Shown here piece by piece: positions 45,487 through 54,162 of a stretch of 64,000 nt of DNA. This stretch comes from Opitutaceae bacterium. Its GTDB lineage: Bacteria > Verrucomicrobiota > Verrucomicrobiia > Opitutales > Opitutaceae. Made by a program: the position numbers and the translations under genes. How positions within the stretch are numbered: position 1 is the first letter of the stretch; the number at the start of each line of letters is the position of its first letter. The stretch is taken from contig JAQTYQ010000016.1 in NCBI GenBank assembly GCA_028688225.1, forward strand, positions 25,101-89,100, read 5' to 3'. Under the pieces are notes generated by a model, which saw only the letters and a program-made list of their open reading frames with translations, made no database searches and had not been told where the DNA came from.

Positions 45487-45702
45487 ATGCATTTTCTTCC
45501 CCAAACCCCCGCCTACGGTCGCCGGCCCGGTGCCGGCAGCCTGAGGACTCACGTCGTGCCTGTCCGGGACGTGCAGTGGGGCCGGCCGGTGTTCCGTCCG
45601 CCTGAACTGCCGTCCTCTCCCCGGCTGTTCAACACGGTGCCGTTCACGGCCATGCGCCCGCTCCGGCCCACGTGTCAGAGCAGGCATGAAATAAGTTTCT
45701 AG
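45487..45702 (+). CDS. Conserved 71-residue small ORF, copy 2
   Basis: Paralogue of 44499-44714 (70% identity). Best conserved blocks: HVVPVRDVQW, RPVFRPPELP and VPFTAMRPL. It ends eight bases before the rlmJ stop on the other strand. In this copy the frame stays open upstream for about 200 bases, but that part is not conserved in copy 1, so the shared Met is taken as the start. Confidence 0.55.
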   Translation: MHFLPQTPAYGRRPGAGSLRTHVVPVRDVQWGRPVFRPPELPSSPRLFNTVPFTAMRPLRPTCQSRHEISF

Positions 45703-45709
45703 CCCCGGC

Positions 45710-46576
45710 TCACGTCTCCGGCACCAGCCAGCCGCAGCGCGCCGTCGCGCCGGCATCGAGGCCGAGTTTTCCGGCCAGCACCGGCAGCAATGGCTGTAGT
45801 TCATCGGCGAAGCCCCACGGCGGATTGATGACGAGCAGCCCGCAGCCTTTCATCCGCACCTGGGGATCGGCGGTCACCGCGAGTTCCGTCCACAGCGTGG
45901 GCGGCGGCGCCAGCGTCCGCCACGCCGCGTGAAAGGCGTCGGCCTGCGTTCGCTCCGTGACCGGATACCACACGGCATAGACGCCGCCAGGAAAGCGCCG
46001 CAGGCCCTCGCGCAGCGCGCCGAGCACGGCCGTGAATTCGCCCTTCTCCTCGAACGGAGGGTCGATCAGCACCAGCGCGCGGCGCTCCGGTGGCGGCAGT
46101 TGCGCGCGCAGGGCGCCATAGCCGTCGCCGCACTCCACCGTCACCCGCCGCCGGCGCGCAAACCCTGCCTGCAGCGCCCTGGCTTCCTCCGGCTGCCGCT
46201 CCCAGAGCGCCAGCCGATCCTGCGGCCGCCGCACGTGCGCGGCGAACCACGGCGAGCCGGGATAGAAGCGCAGCCGGCCGCGACCGGAACCTGCGTGCTC
46301 GTTGCAGGCCCGCACCAGCGCCACGTAATCGGCCAGCGGCGGCGGCAGATCGGCCGCGGCCCACAGGCGGCCGATGCCTCCGGGCCACTCCGGAGGCCGG
46401 CTCCGACCGGCCGGAGCCGGCGATACGGCCAGATCGTAGATGCCGCGGCCGGCATGCGTGTCGAGGTAGAGGAAACCCTTCTCCTTCTGCTGCAGCGCCT
46501 GCAACAACCGCACCAGCAGGGTGTGCTTGAAGACGTCGGCGTAATTCCCGGCGTGAAAGGCGTGGCGGTAATTCAT
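45710..46576 (-). CDS. rlmJ: 23S rRNA (adenine(2030)-N6)-methyltransferase
   Basis: 288 residues, start MNYRHAFHAGNYADVFKH, the RlmJ (ComJ/YhiR) signature. FLYLDTHAGRGIYDL is the SAM-binding motif and LIDPPFEEKGEF the catalytic DPP[FY]. Length and ends match the family. Upstream (46577-46664) is an inverted CGCAAAACCGCAGAG-type word repeat separating it from the next gene. Confidence 0.95.
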   Translation of the reverse strand: MNYRHAFHAGNYADVFKHTLLVRLLQALQQKEKGFLYLDTHAGRGIYDLAVSPAPAGRSRPPEWPGGIGRLWAAADLPPPLADYVALVRACNEHAGSGRGRLRFYPGSPWFAAHVRRPQDRLALWERQPEEARALQAGFARRRRVTVECGDGYGALRAQLPPPERRALVLIDPPFEEKGEFTAVLGALREGLRRFPGGVYAVWYPVTERTQADAFHAAWRTLAPPPTLWTELAVTADPQVRMKGCGLLVINPPWGFADELQPLLPVLAGKLGLDAGATARCGWLVPET

Positions 46577-46664
46577 GGCGGAGTCTCGCGCAAAACCGCA
46601 GAGCCGCCAAAGGCCCTGTCCGGAGGGCGTTCTCCTTTGCGTCCCGGCGTCTTGGCGTGAGGCC

Positions 46665-47144
46665 TCATGCCTTCGCCATGCGGCCGGCGAGATTCTGATA
46701 GATGGGGCCGAAGTTGCCCGCCTCGCAGCAACGCACAAAGCCCTCGGTCACCGACTTGAGATCCTCCCACCGACTGCGGATGTCCTTGGCCTCGGCCGGC
46801 GTGATCGTGCTGTCGGTCGCGGCGGCGGCAATCACCGCCAGCATGTCGGCGAACTCCTGCACGATGGTGTTGGTGGCGGGAATGAGATGGATCGCCTGCG
46901 GGTTGGCCTTGGGGTTGGCGATGAAGAAGCCCCCGGCGCGTTCGCACACCCACTGCGCCAGGCGCCGGTCGCCCGTGAGCTTGAGCAGTTGTTCGATGCG
47001 GTCCAGCGGGTTGGCGGCGCCGCTGCCCTCGGCGGCCGGCTCGGCCCACTTGTAAATGAGCGAGAGCGAAAGCCCCAGTTCGGCGGACACCTGCTTGGCG
47101 CTGATTTTCTGGAGGACGTCCCTGAGCAGCTCGTGCGATTGCAT
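46665..47144 (-). CDS. CII-like (CP76-type) DNA-binding protein
   Basis: 159 residues. An HTH near the N-terminus (SAKQVSAELGLSLSLIYKW) is followed by NPLDRIEQLLKLTGDRRLAQWVCERAGGF, a layout like phage regulatory CII/CP76 proteins. The rest is helical. No other phage genes are nearby, and it is divergent from sucC with 188 bases between, so a domesticated regulator is possible. The assignment is from general resemblance only. Confidence 0.6.
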   Translation of the reverse strand: MQSHELLRDVLQKISAKQVSAELGLSLSLIYKWAEPAAEGSGAANPLDRIEQLLKLTGDRRLAQWVCERAGGFFIANPKANPQAIHLIPATNTIVQEFADMLAVIAAAATDSTITPAEAKDIRSRWEDLKSVTEGFVRCCEAGNFGPIYQNLAGRMAKA

Positions 47145-47332
47145 GCGCGCATCGTGCCCGGGCGGTGGCGATTGGCAACGCTGGCGTGGGCCGGGGAACC
47201 GGTCACCCGGGGTCGACGCCCCCGGCTACAACCAACGCGAGCCTCACATCAACGGAACGATCTAGGCCCCCGCGGAGACAACGGGATTTTTTTTGCCTTC
47301 AGCCCCCGTTTCGTGACTAAATCTGCCCTTTC

Positions 47333-48514
47333 ATGAACATCCACGAATATCAAGCCAAGGCGTTGCTGGAGAAATATGGTGTCGCCGTGCCGAAAGGCAT
47401 CGCGGTCCGCTCAGCCGCCGAATTTGAACCGGCCCTGGCCCAGTTTCCGGAAGGCCCCGTGGTCGTGAAGTCGCAACTTCACGCCGGCGGCCGCGGCAAG
47501 GGCACCTTTACCGACGGCTTCAAGGGGGGCGTGAAGATCGCCCAGAGCAAGGCCGAGGCGCTCGACTACGCGAAACGGATGTTCGGCAACACGCTCGTGA
47601 CCGTGCAGACCGGCCCGGCCGGCCGCAAGGTCCAGGCGATCTACTTCACGCAGGCGAGCAGCATCAAAAAGGAATATTACCTCGCCATTCTCCTCGACCG
47701 CGCCTCCTCGCGCCCGGTCATCGTCGCCTCGACCGAGGGCGGCGTCGAGATCGAGAAGGTCGCCCGGGAGACGCCGGAGAAGATCGTCAAGGTCTTCATC
47801 GATCCCGCCATCGGCCTCGCCGACTACCAGATGCGCCAGCTCCTCTTCGGCCTGCGCTTCAATCCCACCGAGGCGAAAAACGCGGCCAAGCTCATCCGCA
47901 ACCTTTACACCGCGTTCTGGGAGACCGACGCCTCCATGGTTGAGATCAACCCGCTGATCACCACGCCCGACGACCAGGTGCAGGCGCTCGACGCCAAGAT
48001 CTCGTTCGACGACAACGCCCTCTTCCGCCACCCCGAGATCGTGGCCCTCCGCGACCTCAACGAGGAGGATCCAAAGGAGACCGAGGCCGCGAAGCACAGC
48101 CTCAACTACATCGCGCTCGACGGCAACATCGCCTGCCTCGTCAACGGTGCCGGCCTGGCCATGAGCACGATGGACATCATCAAGCATTTCGGCGGCAACC
48201 CGGCCAACTTCCTCGACGTCGGCGGCGGCGCCACCAAGGAGCAGGTCGTGGCGGCCTTCAAGATCATCCTCACCGACCCGAAGGTGAAGGGCATCCTCGT
48301 GAACATCTTCGGCGGCATCATGGATTGCAACGTCATCGCCGCCGGCATCGTCGAGGCGGTGAAGGAGGTCGGCCTCAAGCTGCCGCTGGTCGTCCGCCTC
48401 GAGGGCAACAATGTCGCCGCCGGCAAGGCGACCCTCGACGCCAGCGGCCTGAAGCTCGTGAGCGGCGGCAGCATGGCCGACGCCGCGAAGAAAATCGTCA
48501 AGCTCGTCGCCTAA
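47333..48514 (+). CDS. sucC: Succinate-CoA ligase, ADP-forming, beta subunit
   Basis: 393 residues with an ATP-grasp domain: [33 protein letters not shown] and [16 protein letters not shown] are diagnostic. With SucD it converts succinyl-CoA to succinate with substrate-level phosphorylation in the TCA cycle. sucD follows 116 bases later, after a CCGCAAAGCACGCGAAGC-type word repeat. Confidence 0.97.
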   Translation: MNIHEYQAKALLEKYGVAVPKGIAVRSAAEFEPALAQFPEGPVVVKSQLHAGGRGKGTFTDGFKGGVKIAQSKAEALDYAKRMFGNTLVTVQTGPAGRKVQAIYFTQASSIKKEYYLAILLDRASSRPVIVASTEGGVEIEKVARETPEKIVKVFIDPAIGLADYQMRQLLFGLRFNPTEAKNAAKLIRNLYTAFWETDASMVEINPLITTPDDQVQALDAKISFDDNALFRHPEIVALRDLNEEDPKETEAAKHSLNYIALDGNIACLVNGAGLAMSTMDIIKHFGGNPANFLDVGGGATKEQVVAAFKIILTDPKVKGILVNIFGGIMDCNVIAAGIVEAVKEVGLKLPLVVRLEGNNVAAGKATLDASGLKLVSGGSMADAAKKIVKLVA

Positions 48515-48630
48515 ACCTCTTTTACCCCAAGGCCGCAAAGCACGCGAAGCACGACCGGTACACTTCTTGGCGAACTTGGCTACCTTCGTGTAGAGCTTCC
48601 CCTTTCACTCTCACCCTCACTTTCACTTCC

Positions 48631-49554
48631 ATGTCCATTCTCATCACTCCCGAAACCAAGATTCTCATCCAGGGCATCACCGGCGCGTTTGGCGCCCGCC
48701 ACGCCCAGCTCTCGCTCGACTACGGCACGCAGGTCGTCGCCGGCGTCACCCCGGGCAAGGGCGGCCAGTTCTTCGAGCACCAGCAGCACAAGGTGCCGAT
48801 CTTCAACTCGGTCGCCGAGGCCGCCGCAGCCACCGGCGCCACCGTGTCGGCCATCTTCGTGCCACCGCCCTTCGCGGCCGACGCCATCCTCGAATGCACG
48901 GAGGCCGGCCTCGACCTCGTCGTGGCCATCACCGAGGGCATCCCGGTGCGCGACATGGTGCGCGTGAAGCGCGCCATGGTCGGCAGGAAAACCCGCCTCA
49001 TCGGACCCAACTGCCCCGGAGTCGTCACGCCCGGCACCGGCCCCGACTCCTCGGGCGGCTGCCGCATCGGCATCGCCCCCGGCTACATTCACAAGAAGGG
49101 TCACGTCGGCATCGTCTCGCGCTCCGGCACCCTCACCTACGAGGCGGTCTGGCAGGTCACCTGCATGGGCCTGGGCCAGAGCACGTGCGTCGGCATCGGC
49201 GGCGATCCGGTCAACGGGACCTCGCATCTCGATGTCATCAAGCTCTTCAACGCCGACCCCGACACGAAGGGCATCATCATGATCGGCGAAATCGGCGGCA
49301 CCGCCGAGGTCGAGGCCGCGCGCTGGATCAAGGAGAACTGCTCGAAGCCCGTCGCCGGCTTCATTGCGGGCGCCACCGCCCCCGCCGGCCGCCGCATGGG
49401 CCACGCCGGCGCCGTCATCGGCGGCAAGGAGGACACCGCCGCCGCCAAGATCGCCATCTTCCAGGAGTGCGGCATCGAGGTCGCGGTCACGCCCTCCGAC
49501 ATGGCGGATGCGCTCCGCCGCTCCGCCCGGGCCAAGCACAAGAAGCTCGCGTAG
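48631..49554 (+). CDS. sucD: Succinate-CoA ligase, alpha subunit
   Basis: 307 residues: CoA-binding N-terminus ([16 protein letters not shown]), [12 protein letters not shown], and the phospho-His in GHAGAVIGG near residue 255. It includes a short insert ([10 protein letters not shown]) after the PGVVTPG motif. The last 30 codons are duplicated exactly about 500 bases downstream. The TAG stop lies in a GTAG tetramer at 49551. An intrinsic terminator follows at 49602. Confidence 0.97.
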   Translation: MSILITPETKILIQGITGAFGARHAQLSLDYGTQVVAGVTPGKGGQFFEHQQHKVPIFNSVAEAAAATGATVSAIFVPPPFAADAILECTEAGLDLVVAITEGIPVRDMVRVKRAMVGRKTRLIGPNCPGVVTPGTGPDSSGGCRIGIAPGYIHKKGHVGIVSRSGTLTYEAVWQVTCMGLGQSTCVGIGGDPVNGTSHLDVIKLFNADPDTKGIIMIGEIGGTAEVEAARWIKENCSKPVAGFIAGATAPAGRRMGHAGAVIGGKEDTAAAKIAIFQECGIEVAVTPSDMADALRRSARAKHKKLA

Positions 49555-49601
49555 GTAGGGTGCGACCGCTGGGCGCGCCGCCAGATCTCCGCCTATCCCG
49601 C

Positions 49602-49630
49602 AAAGGCCGGACTTCACGTCCGGCCTTTTT
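49602..49630 (+). terminator. Intrinsic terminator of sucCD
   Basis: AAGGCCGGAC-TTCAC-GTCCGGCCTT (10-bp stem) followed by a T run. A near-copy stands at 50172-50198. Confidence 0.85.
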
Positions 49631-49955
49631 CTATCCTTGGAGGAATGCACCGAGGCGAAACCGACATCCGCCGCTCCCGCGAGACTGCTGCATTGCCAGC
49701 ATGCTGGCGGTTGATTCGGTTGGCCAATTTTACCTGTGCCTTGCGGCGCAATCCCGGTCGATCGGGGATGGGGCGACGAGGCAGGGTCGAGAACCCGACT
49801 TCATTTATGGGCGATATAAATGAGATTGAGTCAGGCATAATTGCTACCTCGCCCCCTCTCTCGCTTGTGAGGCGCACCAACCCAACCCAGTGCCGGAAGA
49901 CTGGCGTTGAGGCGTGACACGAAAATCTCCGGCATGATGGAGTCCGACCTTGTTC
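49631..49955. other. Gap of about 320 bases between the terminator and the duplicated sucD tail
   Basis: Lower GC and no recognisable gene. One open frame (49645-49917) has a GGAGG close to its ATG but no family resemblance, and it runs through mixed-composition DNA; I do not call it. The stretch may be remnant or inserted DNA. Confidence 0.4.
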
Positions 49956-50049
49956 TCCAGGAGTGCGGCATCGAGGTCGCGGTCACGCCCTCCGACATGG
50001 CGGATGCGCTCCGCCGCTCCGCCCGGGCCAAGCACAAGAAGCTCGCCTG
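49956..50049 (+). pseudogene. Duplicated 3' end of sucD
   Basis: Bases 49956-50046 are identical to 49460-49550 over 91 positions, in the sucD frame ([18 protein letters not shown] ... KKLA) and ending in TGA instead of TAG. The front of the gene is missing. With the terminator copy downstream it forms a partial segmental duplication. Confidence 0.85.
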
Positions 50050-50051
50050 AG

Positions 50052-50165
50052 GTAGAGCGCGATTCCGCCATTGTAGGGCGGGGTCGCCTTGGCTCGCCGT
50101 AGTTTCACGCGAAGGCGGCTGACCCCGCCGCCGTCGCGTAGGGGCGCAGTCTCGCCTGCGCCCTC
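50052..50165. repeat. Cluster of GTAG-headed palindromes
   Basis: GTAG heads at 50052, 50073 and 50138 start GC-rich palindromes such as GTAGGGCGGGGTCGCCTTGG with its partner GGCTGACCCCGCC, and GTAGGGGCGCAGTCTCGCCT. They lie between the duplicated sucD tail and its terminator copy. Confidence 0.65.
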
Positions 50166-50171
50166 CCCTCC

Positions 50172-50198
50172 AAGGCCGGACCTCGCGTCCGGCCTTTT
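50172..50198 (+). terminator. Duplicate of the sucD terminator
   Basis: AAGGCCGGAC-CTCGC-GTCCGGCCTT plus a short T run; same stem as 49602-49630 with a changed loop. Confidence 0.75.
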
Positions 50199-50313
50199 CG
50201 TCTCGGCGTGCCACGCCCGTCTCACGCCTTCCTTGGAATGATCAGCGAGATCCCCTGGTTGCGAAATCGCCGAAGCCTTCAATCTCTATTGCTATGAATA
50301 CGTGGCGTGTCTT

Positions 50314-51189
50314 TCAGACCATAGGAAGCCGCAGCGGATTGGCGTCAGCTTTCGCAGTACCTTCCGGGCCTACCGTCGCGTCAGCGGCGATCGAGCGCAC
50401 TTTGCCAAAGAGGGCGGCAAAATCCAGATGGTTCTGATGAATGACGTCTAACGGCGCCGCCTTCAGCTTATGCAGATACACGACAAGCTTCTCGAGTTGT
50501 CCGTGCGGGTCCGCAAACCAGTCGGTTGACCAGATGCGGTAGATCTTCCACCCGAAGCTCTCCAGAACGGACTGGCGCAACCGGTCGCGGTCACGCGCCG
50601 CACGTGTGGAGTGATATGCGGCACCGTCACATTCAATGCCCGCGATAAAATGGTCGGGATAACGCGAATGACGAACACCAAGATCTACGAAGAAACCAGC
50701 AACACCAACCTGCGACTCACATTGGAAACCGGCACTTTCGAGGGCACCGCGGACAGCGACTTCAAAAGGACTGTCCGCACCACCCCCTGTAACTAGTCCT
50801 CTCTCGATGCGGCCAGTCCGGGCATAATCCAAATACTCCTTTAGCGCACGCACGCCCCAATGGGCACCTGCTGCGAGTTGAATCTTCTCCGCTGGTAAGG
50901 AACTGAACAGGACCAACTGGAATTTAGCACGAGTGAAAAGAACATTGAGCCGGCGGTGCCCAACGGCTGAGTTGATCGGGCCGAATCGTTGGAAGAATCG
51001 GCCGGATTCATCGTCGCCGAACACCGTTGAGATGAAGATGACGTCACGCTCATCTCCTTGGACATTTTCCAGATTCTTGACGAACAGGAGCAGCCAAAAG
51101 ACGTCAGGTCTTGACTCTTGACTCACCGTGACCTGCCGCAGGTCGTCGTGGCAGAGCTCATGGTGCACCGACACCCGGCATTGACCCAC
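50314..51189 (-). pseudogene. C-terminal remnant of a superfamily I helicase with a Vsr/MTES-type nuclease
   Basis: About 260 recognisable residues: helicase end LENVQGDERDVIFISTVFG and RRLNVLFTRAK (motifs V-VI), then a restriction-endonuclease-like domain (SPFEVAVRGALESAGF, FVDLGVRHSRYPDHFIAGI, ECDGAAYHS). Large proteins of this kind (DUF4011/AAA_11-12/DUF3320 type) often sit in defence islands. All upstream helicase motifs are missing; resemblance stops near 51100 and the remaining frame is unrelated. It borders toxin-antitoxin remnants. Confidence 0.75.
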
Positions 51190-51215
51190 CGGTACGTTGG
51201 ACTATCTTGCCAACC

Positions 51216-51446
51216 ATGGCACGCATCGAAGAACTGACCCGTGAGGCCGCCAGCCTGCCGAAAGAGCAGCGCCTCGCCCTTGCTCGCGTGCTGCTCGATC
51301 TGGAACCCGTGGGCAGCGTGGCCGAGGCCGAACGGTCTTGGGACGAGGAAATCCGTGCCCGCATCAAAGCCGTCGATGAAGGCCGGGTTACTGGCATCGC
51401 CTACGACGACCTGCGGCGCGAGATGGCTGCCCGTTACCGCGCATGA
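51216..51446 (+). CDS. Addiction-module antitoxin-type protein
   Basis: 76 residues (MARIEELTREAASLPKEQRLAL ... WDEEIRARIKAVDEGRV ... YDDLRREM) matching the short 'addiction module component' family that pairs with RelE/ParE toxins. Its stop overlaps the start of a truncated toxin frame (ATGA). Confidence 0.78.
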   Translation: MARIEELTREAASLPKEQRLALARVLLDLEPVGSVAEAERSWDEEIRARIKAVDEGRVTGIAYDDLRREMAARYRA

Positions 51447-51583
51447 CCATCCGCGTCGTTCCCGAGGCGCGGTGCGAGCTGCGGGACGCCGGCAGCGATA
51501 CACCCCATCACGATGCGCAGTTCGGACTCGACCGGCGTTCCTTCAATCCACCGTCCAAAATCACGCCGAAACTGGCTTTTTAG
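51443..51583 (+). pseudogene. Truncated ParE/RelE-type toxin
   Basis: MTIRVVPEARCELRDA is a typical ParE/RelE start; after that the reading departs from the family (GSDTPHHDAQFG) and stops at codon 47, about half the normal length. The toxin is therefore probably inactive. It overlaps the antitoxin by 4 bases. Confidence 0.6.
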
Positions 51584-51830
51584 GACGACGCTTCGCATCG
51601 GATTTCAAGCTGCGCCAAGCCTCGTCCACCGTGCGATATTTGGACAATGCGTCGACCGGCTCGCGGACTGCCGCCGCCGTGGTCTCATTCGGTTCCTCGG
51701 TTCTGTCGAATGCCGCCTCGCGCTCGGCGGCCTCCTTGAGGAAACGCGACACCGGCATCCCCCGCCGCCTGGCGGCGGCGCGTATCTTCCGAGAAACCGG
51801 CTCGGGGACACGGATGGAAAACGTGGGCAT
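51561..51830 (-). CDS. Ribbon-helix-helix-type antitoxin/regulator
   Basis: 89 residues from ATG 51830: MPTFSIRVPEPVSRKIRAAA followed by RRGMPVSRFLKEAAEREAAF, the beta-alpha-alpha pattern of CopG/RHH proteins. The C-terminus (YRTVDEAWRSLKSDAK) would bind a partner. No toxin gene is adjacent. Confidence 0.65.
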   Translation of the reverse strand: MPTFSIRVPEPVSRKIRAAARRRGMPVSRFLKEAAEREAAFDRTEEPNETTAAAVREPVDALSKYRTVDEAWRSLKSDAKRRPKKPVSA

Positions 51831-51967
51831 GACTTGAAGATTCCCAATGCGAGCTCTGCCGTCAAGCGAGTCTCCTGTCATAGCTTTGGCCACACTCTCG
51901 CCAGATCCAAAGTCTCACCAGCCGTCGCTCTTGAGCTATGGCCGGCAGGCGACTTTGGCTGCATTCA

Positions 51968-52011
51968 GGCTGCCAGATTGCTGATCCGGTCGTGCTGTCA
52001 ATCTGGCAGCC
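51968..52011. repeat. Perfect 13-bp inverted repeat
   Basis: GGCTGCCAGATTG (51968-51980) and CAATCTGGCAGCC (51999-52011) with an 18-base spacer, no T run. It lies between the RHH gene and the end of thiH. Confidence 0.6.
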
Positions 52012-52042
52012 AAGCTTCAACCCGTCGGTCGCAGACCAACGC

Positions 52043-53179
52043 TTAAGTTTTGACGAGGTCAAAACTTGGATCCCAGTCCTTCCAGACCGGCTCGTAGCCC
52101 GTGCCGCGCAGGAAGGCCGCCACCTCGGCGGGGCCGCGGCGGTCGTCGATGGCAAACTGTTCCAGCGATTCCGGCGCGCTGGCATAACCGCCGGGATTGG
52201 TGCGGGAGCCGGCGCTCATCGCGGTGATGCCGAGGCGGAAGGCATGGTTGCGGAACGCCGCGCGCTCGCGGGTGGAGAGCGACAGTTCCGCCTCCGGGCT
52301 CAGCAGGCGGAACGCGCAGATGACCTGCACAAGCTCGCGTTCGTCGAACGGGGTCACGCCCGGTTGGCCGGCAGTGTCACCGCCCTCGTGCGGCCGCAAC
52401 CGCGGAAACGAAAGGCTGTAGCGCGAGCGCCAGTAATGTTTTTCGAGGTACCGCAGATGCAGGCCGACAAACCAGGCGTCGGCCCGCCAGTCGCTCAGTC
52501 CGTAAAGCGCGCCCAATCCGATCTTCTTCACGCCGGCGCGGCCGAGCCGGTCGGGCGTGTCGAGCCGGTAGGCCATGTCGGCCTTGGGTCCGCGCAGATG
52601 CGTCCGCCGGTAAGCCTCCTGGTCATAGGTTTCCTGGTAAACCATCACCGCGCTCAAACCTTCGGCCGCCAAGGCCGCGTACTCCGCTTGTTCCAGCGGC
52701 TGCACTTCGATCGACAGGCTGGCAAACAACGGCCGCAGGAGCCGCAGGGCATTGGCCAGATAAGGCCGGCCCACGCGACCGCTCTCGCCGGTCAGCAGCA
52801 GCACATGCTCGAAGCCGTGGCGGCGCAGCACCGCCGCGTCGGCCAGAATCTCGGCGTCGTTGAGCACCTTGCGCGGAATGCGGTTCTGCATGCTGAAGCC
52901 GCAGTAGGTGCAGATGTTCTTGCAGAGATTGGAGAGATAAAACGGGGCGTAGAGCTGCATGGTGCGGCCGAAGCGCTCCACCGTGAGTCGTTGGCTGAGC
53001 TGCGCCATTTCCTCCAACCGCGGCGCGGCGGCGGGCGACAGCAGCGCCGCCAGATCATCGAGGTCCAGGCCGTCGCGTCCGCGGTCGAGCGCGCGCTGCA
53101 CGTCGGCCGATGTTTTTCCGGCGATCGCCTGCGCGATCACCGGAAAATCATATTGCTGCCAAGTGGAAACGAAGGTCAT
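52043..53179 (-). CDS. thiH: 2-iminoacetate synthase (thiazole synthesis)
   Basis: Radical SAM enzyme that cleaves tyrosine to dehydroglycine for the thiazole ring. 378 residues with the cluster motif CKNICTYCGF near residue 93, then YQETYD, FGLGALYGL-like KKIGLGALYGLSDWR and SFPRLRPHEG, all ThiH hallmarks. The ATG at 53179 gives MTFVSTWQQYDFP. The stop codon sits at the foot of a perfect 10-bp hairpin (52045-52067). It is the last gene of the thi operon. Confidence 0.94.
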   Translation of the reverse strand: MTFVSTWQQYDFPVIAQAIAGKTSADVQRALDRGRDGLDLDDLAALLSPAAAPRLEEMAQLSQRLTVERFGRTMQLYAPFYLSNLCKNICTYCGFSMQNRIPRKVLNDAEILADAAVLRRHGFEHVLLLTGESGRVGRPYLANALRLLRPLFASLSIEVQPLEQAEYAALAAEGLSAVMVYQETYDQEAYRRTHLRGPKADMAYRLDTPDRLGRAGVKKIGLGALYGLSDWRADAWFVGLHLRYLEKHYWRSRYSLSFPRLRPHEGGDTAGQPGVTPFDERELVQVICAFRLLSPEAELSLSTRERAAFRNHAFRLGITAMSAGSRTNPGGYASAPESLEQFAIDDRRGPAEVAAFLRGTGYEPVWKDWDPSFDLVKT

Positions 53180-53196
53180 TGGGAAAATCTCTTTTG

Positions 53197-53342
53197 AACC
53201 ACTAATGCACACTGATGAGACCTGTAGGGGCGCGATCTTGTCGCGCCCTCAGGATTGGGCGCAGCAAGCCTGCGCCCCTACGATCTGTTTCTGGTCTCTC
53301 AAAGCTTAATCCAACAGCTCTCATCAGTGTTCATTAGTGGTT
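53197..53342. repeat. Nested inverted repeat with a REP/BIME pair, between thiG and thiH
   Basis: Outer 24-bp arms (CCACTAATGCACACTGATGA at left, TCATCAGTGTTCATTAGTGG at right, one mismatch) enclose GTAGGGGCGCGATCTTGTCG ... GCAAGCCTGCGCCCCTAC (53224-53281). Confidence 0.8.
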
Positions 53343-53349
53343 GTCCTGT

Positions 53350-54144
53350 TCAGACCGTTGATTCCGCCAGGAAGGCCGTGAGCGGCGAGGTGGCGGCGGC
53401 TTCCGCCAGGCCGCGCTTCACGCCGGCCAGGCCGGCCTCGTATGCCAGGCGGCCCGCCTCGACGCCGGCGCGAAACGCCTGTGCCATGACCACCGGATCG
53501 GCCGCGGCGGCGATGGCCGTGTTGACCAGCACGGCGTCCGCCCCAAGCTCCAGCGCTGCCGCCGCGTGCGACGGCGCGCCGAGGCCGGCGTCGACCACCA
53601 CCGGCACCCGGCTCTGCGCCACGATGATCTCCAGGAACGCCCGCGACTCGAGGCCGCGGTTGCTGCCGATGGGCGCGCCCAGCGGCATGACCGCTGCCGC
53701 CCCCGCCTCTTCAAGCTGCTTGCACAGCACCGGGTCGGCATGCACGTAGGGCAGCACGACGAAGCCGCGCCGCACCAGCTCGCGCGCGGCGGCCAGGGTT
53801 TCGCCGGGGTCGGGCATGAGGTATTTGGGGTCGGGGTGGATCTCCAGCTTCAGCCAGTTGGTTCCCAGCGCCTCCCGGGCCAGCTCGGCGGCGAGCACGG
53901 CCTCGCGGGCATCGCGCACCCCCGAGGTGTTTGGCAGCAGCCGGTAGCGCTCCGGCTCGAGGTGCGCGAGGATGTCGTCCGGTGCGCCGCCGGTGCGCAC
54001 CCGCCGCAGCGCTACCGTGACGAGCTGCGTGCCGGAGGCCGCTAGGCTGGCGCGCATGACGGCGCCGGAGCTGAACTTGCCGGTGCCGACCAACAGGCGG
54101 GAGCTGAGTTCCACGCCGGCGATGACCAGGGATTTAGGATTCAT
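53350..54144 (-). CDS. thiG: Thiazole synthase
   Basis: 264 residues: [14 protein letters not shown], the Schiff-base Lys in [22 protein letters not shown] and [13 protein letters not shown]. ThiG joins dehydroglycine, ThiS-thiocarboxylate and deoxyxylulose phosphate. The start ATG at 54144 is 18 bases after the thiE stop, in an operon with thiS, thiE and thiH. Confidence 0.95.
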   Translation of the reverse strand: MNPKSLVIAGVELSSRLLVGTGKFSSGAVMRASLAASGTQLVTVALRRVRTGGAPDDILAHLEPERYRLLPNTSGVRDAREAVLAAELAREALGTNWLKLEIHPDPKYLMPDPGETLAAARELVRRGFVVLPYVHADPVLCKQLEEAGAAAVMPLGAPIGSNRGLESRAFLEIIVAQSRVPVVVDAGLGAPSHAAAALELGADAVLVNTAIAAAADPVVMAQAFRAGVEAGRLAYEAGLAGVKRGLAEAAATSPLTAFLAESTV

Positions 54145-54162
54145 AGGAGATGAAAAGGAGGT

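Noticed and set aside
49645..49917. 90-codon open frame downstream of the sucD terminator
   Set aside because: An SD-like GGAGG sits too close to its ATG, composition is mixed and it lies between the two halves of a duplication; no family resemblance.
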